Source: Chloroflexota bacterium
Lineage (GTDB): Bacteria > Chloroflexota > UBA4733
Length of the DNA: 11,010 nt
Direction of reading: 5' to 3'
NCBI GenBank assembly: GCA_025449435.1
Contig: JANWJO010000135.1
Coordinates: forward strand, 1 to 11,010
Both the position numbers and the translations under genes were made by a program. Below the pieces are notes generated by a model that worked only from the letters and a program-made list of their open reading frames with translations, searched no databases and was not told the DNA's origin. This document shows positions 4,960-11,010 of this stretch, one piece after another (positions within the stretch are counted from its first letter, which is position 1; the number at the start of each line of letters is the position of its first letter).

Positions 4960-6582
4960 CTAGCGATCCAGACAGGCATAGCATAGTTCAAAGCTTTTGT
5001 TGATCAGCGGGAAGTCGGGCACCATGTTGCCCGGCACGGTGAACGGCACGACCGACCAGTTATACGATGCCGAGCGGACGCGGTAGCGGTAGATTTCGCC
5101 CAGCCGGCCGGTCATCACCCAGTGGACATTCTCACCGCGCGGCGACTCGGTGATGCCCATAGCCCAACGTTCCGGTGGTAATGGTCCAACGGGAGCGGTG
5201 AGGGCGCCAGGCTCCAACTTGGCGAGCATGTCGCGCACCAGGGCAAACGACGCGAGGGCTTCATTAGCGCGCACGCGTACGCGCGCCCGCACGTCGCCGT
5301 CGGTATACACCGGCACAGTGATGCGCGCTGGGTCGTAGGCTGCATAGGGGTGCAGCACGCGGGTATCACGATGCACACCCGATGCACGGGCGGCCACGCC
5401 CACCGCCCCCAACTCTCGCGCCAGCGACGGAGTGAGGACCCCTGTCCCGGTCAGCCGTTCCATAAAGGAATCCGTGTCGACCAAGGTAAGCATCAGGTCG
5501 CGGAAGTCGGCTTCCACCACGGCCAGCGTCCGCTGGATGTCATCCGTGGCATCAAGCGGTAGGTCACGCCGAACCCCACCAAGACAGTTCACGCCAAACA
5601 GGAAGCGATGGCCGGTGACGCGCTCAATGAGCTGTTGCAGGAGTTCCTTTAGGCGTCCACCTTGATAAACACCCAATTGATAGCCGGTGCCGGCACAGAT
5701 ATTGCCGATATCCCCGATGTGATTGTACAGCCGCTCCATTTCGAGCAAGACCGAGCGAATGACCCGCGCTCGCAGGGGAACCTCGACGCCAGCGAGTTGC
5801 TCGACCGCCTGACAGTAGGAGGTAGCGTTGGAGAGCGAGCAGGCGCCACAGATGCGCTCTGCCAGAAACAGGACTCGCTCCGCAGGCATCCCCTCCGCCG
5901 ACTTCTCGATGCCGCGATGGGTATAAAACAGGCGCGCCTCCAGGTGCAACACGGACTCACCCACCGCGCCCAAGCGAAAGTGCCCGGGCTCGATGATGCC
6001 AGCGTGGATGGGGCCCACCGGAATTTCCATGACGCCTTCACCGCGCACGCCGGTGATTGGCCCCTCTGAATGGTCAACGCGGGGTGGATGTAGCGCCATA
6101 TCGAAGTCCTTGCGGAGCGGGTGCAAGCCGCCCGGCCAATCAGGATGCAGCACGAGCCGCCGGGGATCGGGATGCCCATGAGGTTCCAGACCGAGCATGT
6201 CCTTCACTTCGCGCTCTGGCCAATTGGCTGCCAAGATGCGAGGCGTGACCGAGGGGAAACTGGGATGCTCGCCAGCCAGCATGGTCTCCACGGCAATAAA
6301 CAGATTGCTCGCATCCACCGAGAACACGTAATAGAGACCAAAGCCGCGACCTAGGGGACGTTCATCGGTGCCCGTCATCACGGTGAGTGACGCACCGAAC
6401 GACTGGGAAATCTGGCCGCAGACCTCCGCCAATATCTCGGGAGCAGTCACCACGTGGACCAGGCGAGCGGTAGGTTCGGTCATGAGGCGAGCGCTGTCGC
6501 CCACTTCAATAGCCAACCGCTTGACCAGCGCCGGTAGGTCGAGTGCGGTGGCAACGGCAGGGTCAAGTGAGGAACTGGTCAC
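4960..6582 (-). CDS. hyfG: Group 4 NiFe hydrogenase-like large subunit, NuoC-NuoD fusion (HyfG/HycE family)
   Basis: The 540-residue protein fuses a NuoC-like domain (about 1-165; signature around AANWPEREVKDMLGLEPHGH) to a NuoD/hydrogenase large-subunit domain (about 175-540). Metal-site cysteines are all present: C245 and C248 (RICGAC) and C534 and C537 (ELCYAC). HRGIEK (222-227) and the canopy-type Arg in ESPRGE (R482) are also kept. Deviations: N252 replaces the conserved His of RxCGxCxxxH, and DPC is ELC, a substitution I recall as allowed in group 4. The protein stops at CLDR, exactly where HycE-type precursors are cut, so no C-terminal propeptide exists. The GTG start at 6582 is chosen because GGGGGAG lies 7 nt upstream and GTGA overlaps the hyfF stop. 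Hydrogenase activity is likely but not certain, given the variant L1 motif. Confidence 0.93.
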   Translation of the reverse strand: MTSSSLDPAVATALDLPALVKRLAIEVGDSARLMTEPTARLVHVVTAPEILAEVCGQISQSFGASLTVMTGTDERPLGRGFGLYYVFSVDASNLFIAVETMLAGEHPSFPSVTPRILAANWPEREVKDMLGLEPHGHPDPRRLVLHPDWPGGLHPLRKDFDMALHPPRVDHSEGPITGVRGEGVMEIPVGPIHAGIIEPGHFRLGAVGESVLHLEARLFYTHRGIEKSAEGMPAERVLFLAERICGACSLSNATSYCQAVEQLAGVEVPLRARVIRSVLLEMERLYNHIGDIGNICAGTGYQLGVYQGGRLKELLQQLIERVTGHRFLFGVNCLGGVRRDLPLDATDDIQRTLAVVEADFRDLMLTLVDTDSFMERLTGTGVLTPSLARELGAVGVAARASGVHRDTRVLHPYAAYDPARITVPVYTDGDVRARVRVRANEALASFALVRDMLAKLEPGALTAPVGPLPPERWAMGITESPRGENVHWVMTGRLGEIYRYRVRSASYNWSVVPFTVPGNMVPDFPLINKSFELCYACLDR

Positions 6583-8066
6583 GGCGCTACTCCCCCAAGC
6601 ACGGCTGCGACCTGGGTGAACGCGCGCATGACCGGAGGAGGTAACCAAAACTCGCCCACGAGCAATGCGACCAATGGCAGGATGAGCAGGACTACATCCA
6701 CCGGGGGTGGACGGTCGGACTTCACTTCGGCGGGAGGCGCGCCCAGTGTCACGCGCATGCCGTGGCGGACCATACCGGCAAAGACAAAAGCCAATGCCAC
6801 AATCAAGATGGTACTCGCGCTGATGGTCCAGGCGGTGGAAGTTGCCCCTTGAAAGCCGGCGCTGACGACGCCAAACTCGCTGGCAAAGGTAGCGAAGGGC
6901 GGCACGCCAGTGATCGCAAAACTACCCAGCAGTAACGTGCTGCCTGCCACAGGCGCTACGCGCACCGCGCCGTGTAAACGCGACAGACGGAGCGCCCCAT
7001 ACTGGCGTCCGATCCGACCAGCAGCAAAGAACAGAGCAGATTTGGCGAGCGCATGGTTGACCATGTGGAAACTCGCTGCAAAGAGGCCCAGCGGTCCGCC
7101 AATACCCACACCCACTGCGATGATGCCGATATGCTCCACCGATGAGTAGGCGAGCAGGCGCTTAAGGTCGTATTGCACCAGGATAAACGGCACGGACACG
7201 GCAACGGAGAAGGCGCCAAAGATCAGGAGGAGGTGGCTGGAAAAGTCTGGCCCGAGCGCGGCAACGGCCAGGATGTGAAAGCGGAAAATGGCGTACAGCG
7301 CACAACTCAGCAGAGCGCCAGAGAGCAAAGCGCTGATCGGTGCGGGCGCCTGGCTGTGCGCATCGGGCAGCCAGGTGTGCATCGGCGCCAACCCGGCTTT
7401 GGTACCAAACCCCACCAGTACGAAGATAAAGCACAGCTTCATGAGCGTCGGGTCGAGATGGCCGGCCACGCCGTACAACTGATCCCAGTTCAAAGGATCT
7501 GCATGGACTGGCACCACTTGCCCAGCGGCATAGTACACAAGCAAGACGCCAAACAGCGCAAAGGCTATCCCCACCGTGCAGATGATGAGATACTTCCACG
7601 CCGCTTCCAGCGCCGGTCCATCGCCGTGAAAACCGACGAGCAGCGCGGTGGCAAGGGTCGTGGCCTCCATCGCTACCCAGAGCAGACCCAAATTGTTAAG
7701 CAAAGGCACGGCCAGCATGGCGAAGATGGACAGGTGCAACCAGCAATAATGTGCTCGCGACTGCGAAGGAAGGGTATCGCCGTCGAGTACTTCGTGGTGC
7801 AGGTAGTCCGCCGACATCAGCGCCGCGCCGCCGCCGACCAGCACGACAATAACGACAAGGAGCGCGCTCAAGGCATCGACATAGATATACCCACCAAAGC
7901 TAGTGAGGGGGGCCGGGCCGAAGGCGGCGCTGGCGGTGGCGAGGCCTACCGCCAGCGTGAGCACCGCGCCGGCAGCGCTGACACGCTGTGGCATGCGATG
8001 TGGCTCCACCAACCGGCAGACCAGCGCCGTGAGGAGTGGTGTGAGCAGCAACAGCACGGGAAGCAT
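6579..8066 (-). CDS. hyfF: Antiporter-like membrane subunit (HyfF, NuoN/MrpD-type)
   Basis: This polytopic protein of 495 residues has about 14 predicted hydrophobic helices and belongs to the proton/cation-translocating NuoL/M/N-Mrp family. Key polar residues of the ion path are present: E134 (LLWVAMEATTLATALLVGF), K158 (EAAWKYLI), K223 (GFGTKAGLAPMHTWLPDAHSQAP) and the His/Lys pair in FHMVNHALAKSALFF. The AHSQAPAPISALLSGALLSCALYA block is typical of HyfF rather than HyfB, with Ser-Cys where HyfB has Ile-Lys. ATG 8066 is chosen over a longer frame from 8138 because it follows GGGGA at 7 nt, begins directly with a membrane helix (MLPVLLLLTPLLTALV) and leaves a 4-nt gap from hyfE. It overlaps hyfG by 4 nt. 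Ion specificity (H+ or Na+) cannot be read from the sequence. Confidence 0.93.
   Translation of the reverse strand: MLPVLLLLTPLLTALVCRLVEPHRMPQRVSAAGAVLTLAVGLATASAAFGPAPLTSFGGYIYVDALSALLVVIVVLVGGGAALMSADYLHHEVLDGDTLPSQSRAHYCWLHLSIFAMLAVPLLNNLGLLWVAMEATTLATALLVGFHGDGPALEAAWKYLIICTVGIAFALFGVLLVYYAAGQVVPVHADPLNWDQLYGVAGHLDPTLMKLCFIFVLVGFGTKAGLAPMHTWLPDAHSQAPAPISALLSGALLSCALYAIFRFHILAVAALGPDFSSHLLLIFGAFSVAVSVPFILVQYDLKRLLAYSSVEHIGIIAVGVGIGGPLGLFAASFHMVNHALAKSALFFAAGRIGRQYGALRLSRLHGAVRVAPVAGSTLLLGSFAITGVPPFATFASEFGVVSAGFQGATSTAWTISASTILIVALAFVFAGMVRHGMRVTLGAPPAEVKSDRPPPVDVVLLILPLVALLVGEFWLPPPVMRAFTQVAAVLGGVAP
6590..6596 (-). promoter_or_regulatory. Ribosome binding site GGGGGAG that sets the hyfG start
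   Basis: On the minus strand GGGGGAG is followed by 7 nt and then GTG 6582, which overlaps the hyfF stop as GTGA. A longer hyfG frame beginning at 6648 would overlap hyfF by 70 nt and add an unstructured Arg/Ser-rich leader with no family similarity, so the GTG start is preferred. Confidence 0.65.
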
Positions 8067-8070
8067 CGCC

Positions 8071-8727
8071 CTATCCCCGTAGCTGTCGCAACTGGTCGGT
8101 GCTGACCGTGTCAAATGTCTGGTTGATCCGAAAGGCAAAGACTCCCATAATCACAACGCCAACCAACAAGTCAAAAAACACCCCAATCTCCACAAAGATG
8201 GGAAGACCGAGGGTCGCGATGATACCAGCTAAGTAGAGCCCGTTTTCCATACTGACCAAGGCGACGACCTGATTGAGTGCCTTGCGCCGGGTCACCATCG
8301 TAAACAGTCCGATGAGCATGAGGGCTACCGACACCGGCAGCGCATAATGGCTGAACACCGTGTTGGGCAGGTTTCCTTGCCCAACAACGGCGAAGGCAAT
8401 CAACATCAGCGCTGCCGCGGCAATCAGCGAAACGCGCAAGGAAACGATGGGACGCGTTTCGCGTTTGACTTGCAGCGTCCGCAACACATAGAGCAGCACC
8501 GCTGGGATAGCAGTGGCCTTGACGGCAATGGTGAGGACCACGGCAACCCACATGTGCACTTCACCCGAACTCAGTGCCACAATCGCTGCAATGGCGGCCA
8601 GCAGTGACGATTGCGCAACTAACGTCCAGATCGCCACGGAGATGCGACGCGACCCAGCCACCACAAAGCCCGTGGCTAGGAGCAACAGCGACAGCGTATC
8701 AACCAACGAGATGGTCAGCGGATTCAT
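8071..8727 (-). CDS. hyfE: Membrane subunit HyfE (NuoK-like C-terminal half)
   Basis: The 218-residue, highly hydrophobic protein matches HyfE (216 residues in E. coli) in length and in its signature QVVALVSMENGLYLAGII (153-170), followed by VEIGVFFDLLVGVVIMGVFAFRI (179-201). E161, E180 and D186 are membrane-embedded carboxylates of the kind that line the proton path in NuoK. The N-terminal half supplies additional helices and a conserved-looking K70. The protein probably sits between the HyfC/large-subunit junction and the antiporter-like subunits. The ATG overlaps the hyfC stop as ATGA, and the gene is followed by hyfF after 4 nt. HyfE is a hallmark of hydrogenase-4-type rather than HycBCDEFG-type complexes, which argues for naming the operon hyf. 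Confidence 0.9.
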   Translation of the reverse strand: MNPLTISLVDTLSLLLLATGFVVAGSRRISVAIWTLVAQSSLLAAIAAIVALSSGEVHMWVAVVLTIAVKATAIPAVLLYVLRTLQVKRETRPIVSLRVSLIAAAALMLIAFAVVGQGNLPNTVFSHYALPVSVALMLIGLFTMVTRRKALNQVVALVSMENGLYLAGIIATLGLPIFVEIGVFFDLLVGVVIMGVFAFRINQTFDTVSTDQLRQLRG

Positions 8728-9674
8728 CGAAGCACGACATTCGCCACGACGGCTAACAACGCGATAGAGAAGCCGGCACCCATCAGGTCGGGCACTTTGA
8801 AGAGACGGAGCTTGGCAAACGCCGACTCGATCATCGCGACGACGGCCGCGAGGATCACCAGCTTGCCAAAGTAGGTTAATGCCCCAAGGATGAGGGCGGG
8901 GACGTCGGTGGACTGTGCAATGCCCCAGGGAAAGAGCGTGGCTGCAAGGAGTGAAAATATTACCGTCTGCTTTAACAGCGTTGCCCAGAGCAGAACCGCG
9001 AGAGGGCGGCCAGAATACTCCAGGAGCATTCCCTCGTGGATCATCGTGAGTTCGAGGTGTGTGTCGGGGTTATCAACCGGCACACGTCCGGTTTCGGCGA
9101 GCGTGACGATGAGCATCGCGATCAGAGCGAGCACCTGGCCAGGGGATATCGCGGCGAGTCCGCGATTGGCGAGTGTGCCGGCGATGGTCGAAAGGTTCGT
9201 TCCGCCGGCTTGCAGGGCCACGGCAAACAACGTCAGTAGCAGCACCGGCTCGACCAAGGCAGCAATGGCCACTTCGCGGCTACTTCCCATACCCCCAAAG
9301 GCGCTGCCGGTATCGAGGCCAGCGAGCGCTAGCATGAAGCGCGCTAGAGCGAAGAGGCCGATGAGCACGATGGCGTCGCCCCAACCACTGAGGGGTGCGG
9401 GCAACCAAGCGGTCGGGACCAGCAGCGCGGCCGTCGAGAGAGCGCCAGCATAGACCGCGGGGGTTGCCGTGGTGATCCAGGAAGCGTGTTCCGATCGCAC
9501 CGTGTCCTTCTGCAGATACTTCCATAGATCGAGATACGGCTGCCAGAGGTCCGGACCTTGACGGTTTTGGAGTCGGGCTTTCAGGAGTTTGACGAGACCA
9601 TTCACTCCCGGTGCCAGGGCTGCCAGCAGCCCCAGTTGCAGCAATGCAGAACCGATTCCGAGCGCTATGGCCAT
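8724..9674 (-). CDS. hyfC: Membrane subunit HyfC (HycD/NuoH family)
   Basis: The 316-residue integral membrane protein links the peripheral arm to the antiporter-like subunits and forms part of the E-channel in complex I relatives. Family blocks are clear: RLQNRQGPDLWQPYLDLWK (34-52), GGMGSSREVAIAALVEP (127-143, HycD-like GSSRE) and AETGRVPVDNPDTHLELTMI (193-212), followed by HEGMLLEYSGRP. Acidic residues in the last two blocks (E134, E142, E194, E208, E214, E219) correspond to the E-channel glutamates of NuoH-type proteins. ATG 9674 was chosen because it sits in TGATG with the hyfB stop and starts a hydrophobic helix. A longer frame from 9776 would overlap hyfB by about 100 nt. hyfE follows directly, with no hyfD between them. 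Confidence 0.93.
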   Translation of the reverse strand: MAIALGIGSALLQLGLLAALAPGVNGLVKLLKARLQNRQGPDLWQPYLDLWKYLQKDTVRSEHASWITTATPAVYAGALSTAALLVPTAWLPAPLSGWGDAIVLIGLFALARFMLALAGLDTGSAFGGMGSSREVAIAALVEPVLLLTLFAVALQAGGTNLSTIAGTLANRGLAAISPGQVLALIAMLIVTLAETGRVPVDNPDTHLELTMIHEGMLLEYSGRPLAVLLWATLLKQTVIFSLLAATLFPWGIAQSTDVPALILGALTYFGKLVILAAVVAMIESAFAKLRLFKVPDLMGAGFSIALLAVVANVVLR

Positions 9675-11010
9675 CAGTGCGCTGCCAGGAGCACGACGAG
9701 CAGTGCAACGAAGAGATAGGCCAGGTAGGTCTGAATCGAACCGTTCTGGAGGCGCCGGACCAGTTGCGAAACCCACACGACGCCTTCGGCGGCGCGGTGG
9801 TAGAACAGCTTCTCAAACACCGGCTCGACGCTCGCGTGGTACACGATGGTCGAAACAAAGGGAGTACCCTTGTGCAAGCGTGTTTCGACGCTGCGCTCAG
9901 GCCGCACAACGCTCTTGAACATCAGGCGAATGGGCTTGGCAAAGCTGGTTGCGGAGTATTCGTGTATGGGCACCAGCGTATTGCCACACGCCCACGTCTC
10001 GTCGATACGCGTTCGCACGCGACCCGCAAACAGCCGTGCAAGTGGCCAGGGTAGGAGGGCGAGCACGATCAACGCTATCGCGACTCCTGGTGTGGCCACA
10101 CCTGCCGTACCGCCGGGAGCCAGTACGGTCCAACCGCTCGTCGTCGCTACCGCCCCAGTGAGTGGCAAGCTGACCGAGCCGAGCAGTGCGACTATGGGCC
10201 CAGCGGCCAAACCAAGACCGAGGCACAGCAGCGTGAGGACCAGCATGCTGGCCAGTTGCCACCGCCCTGCTTCATGCGGCGGCTCGGCCGGCAACCGACC
10301 ATGCGTCAGCGCGGGGTCGGCGCCACGCGGCAGGGCGAGGAACGCAGCGCCAAACGCTTTGACGAAGCATGCGACCGCGAGCGCGCCGGTGAGCGCGAGC
10401 AGGCCGCCCGCAACGAGTACGGGCACGGCCAGGAGCGCATTGTGGTTGGCAAGCCCCACGAACAGCAAGGCTTGAAACGTCAGCCATTCACTGGCAAAGC
10501 CGTTGAGCGGCGGCAAGGCAGAGATCGCAGCCGAACCAATCAAAAAGCAGAAGGCGGTGACTGGCAACGCGCGGATGAGCCCTCCCATGCGTTCCAGGTC
10601 GTGGCTGTGCGCTGCTTCGTCCACCACGCCAGCGGCTAAGAACAAGAGCGACTTGAAGACCGCGTGGTTGAGCGTGTGAAAGAGCGCGGCGATCAGCCCA
10701 AGAGCAGCCAGCACCGGTTCACCAGTGGCGCGTCCGAGCAGCGCCGCGCCAATCCCCAGCAAGATAATGCCGATGTTCTCGACGCTATGGTAGGCCAGCA
10801 AGCGCTTCAGGTCGTGCTCCATCAGGGCGTACAGCACACCCAGTACGGCAGAGGTCGCACCGATCGCGACGACGAGCGTGCCCCACCACGCCGGCCCAGG
10901 GGCCAGCACGCCCAGACTGATCCGGATTAGCCCATAAATGCCAGTCTTGATCATTACACCGGACATGAGCGCGGAAATCGGCGTTGGGGCCACCGGGTGG
11001 GCTCGCGGCA
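9674..11010 (-). CDS. hyfB: Antiporter-like membrane subunit HyfB (HycC/NuoL-type), 5' end outside the window
   Basis: About 445 codons of a NuoL/HycC-type protein are visible, and the frame is open through the right edge (PRAHPVAPTPISALMSGVMI). E. coli HycC and HyfB are about 610-670 residues long, so roughly the first third, with the transmembrane Glu, lies outside. Ion-path residues seen are the Lys in SGVMIKTGIYG, the Lys in EHDLKRLLAYHSVENIGII and the His/Lys pair in FHTLNHAVFKSLLFLAAG. The C-terminal part contains the basic loop KPIRLMFKSVVRPER and ends with a final helix after RRLQNGSIQTYLAYLFV, the typical HycC/HyfB tail. It is the most upstream gene visible, so the operon promoter and any hyfA-type ferredoxin lie beyond 11010. 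The stop overlaps the hyfC start by one base. Confidence 0.93.
   Translation of the reverse strand, partial: PRAHPVAPTPISALMSGVMIKTGIYGLIRISLGVLAPGPAWWGTLVVAIGATSAVLGVLYALMEHDLKRLLAYHSVENIGIILLGIGAALLGRATGEPVLAALGLIAALFHTLNHAVFKSLLFLAAGVVDEAAHSHDLERMGGLIRALPVTAFCFLIGSAAISALPPLNGFASEWLTFQALLFVGLANHNALLAVPVLVAGGLLALTGALAVACFVKAFGAAFLALPRGADPALTHGRLPAEPPHEAGRWQLASMLVLTLLCLGLGLAAGPIVALLGSVSLPLTGAVATTSGWTVLAPGGTAGVATPGVAIALIVLALLPWPLARLFAGRVRTRIDETWACGNTLVPIHEYSATSFAKPIRLMFKSVVRPERSVETRLHKGTPFVSTIVYHASVEPVFEKLFYHRAAEGVVWVSQLVRRLQNGSIQTYLAYLFVALLVVLLAAH

Noticed and set aside
4960..4980. HyfG ELC in place of DPC at the second metal motif, as a sign of lost activity
   Set aside because: As I recall the group 4 signature, E and L are accepted at these positions, and both cysteines and the final D-R are present.
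7288..7320. Lys to Cys change in the helix of HyfF equivalent to the MIKTG block of HyfB
   Set aside because: HyfF-type subunits usually carry an Asn-Cys or similar pair at this place, so this is a subfamily feature rather than a lesion.
7173..8105. Long plus-strand frame (310 codons) opposite hyfF
   Set aside because: It is antisense to a clear membrane-protein gene. Its Gln/Arg/His-rich translation is the usual shadow of hydrophobic codons.

Overview
The window comes from a high-GC bacterium. Dense use of GTG starts, Shine-Dalgarno sites, a lipobox lipoprotein and a Sec-type signal peptide make it bacterial rather than archaeal. The gene mix (membrane-bound group 4 NiFe hydrogenase-like complex, COG4315-type lipoprotein, Cys-rich secreted protein) would suit a soil or sediment lineage such as Chloroflexota/Dormibacterota, Acidobacteriota or Actinomycetota. 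That placement is inference, and nothing in the window decides it.

The right two thirds (about 4043-11010, minus strand) is one tightly packed operon for a hydrogenase-4/formate-hydrogenlyase-like, complex I-related membrane complex. In transcription order it reads hyfB (5' end outside the window), hyfC, hyfE, hyfF, hyfG (fused NuoC-NuoD-like large subunit), hyfH (2[4Fe-4S]-type ferredoxin) and hyfI (NuoB-like small subunit). Six junctions are 1-4 nt overlaps or gaps of 4-12 nt. There is no hyfD, so only two antiporter-like subunits (HyfB, HyfF) are visible. All four Ni-binding-type cysteines of the large subunit and all four proximal-cluster cysteines of the small subunit are present, so a metal site is plausible. 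Three features are unusual: Asn replaces the usual His after the first CxxC of HyfG, HyfG ends exactly where related large subunits are proteolytically trimmed, and one Cys ligand of HyfH is Asn. No formate dehydrogenase, CO dehydrogenase or maturation gene lies in the window, so the electron donor is unknown.

The left third holds unrelated or loosely related genes. A small Cab-type beta-carbonic anhydrase (3506-3997, +) converges on the hyf operon. Upstream of it is a signal-peptide-bearing, eight-cysteine secreted protein with an HExxE motif (2364-3353, +). Between these two genes lies a very strong 20-bp stem-loop whose G-U pairs indicate that it acts in plus-strand RNA. Divergent from the secreted protein gene is a lipoprotein with two COG4315/PF03640-type repeats (1505-2080, -). 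This converges on an unrecognised membrane-anchored protein (454-1491, +), whose open frame extends upstream to 298 through an extra membrane helix without any standard start codon. The left edge (1-214, -) carries a reading frame resembling the end of a DEDDh 3'-5' exonuclease domain, possibly a remnant.

Working model: the hyf complex couples oxidation of an unknown low-potential donor to a two-electron reaction at the HyfG/HyfI site and to ion translocation through HyfB/C/E/F. The neighbouring carbonic anhydrase could handle CO2/bicarbonate if the donor is a C1 compound, but only proximity supports that link.
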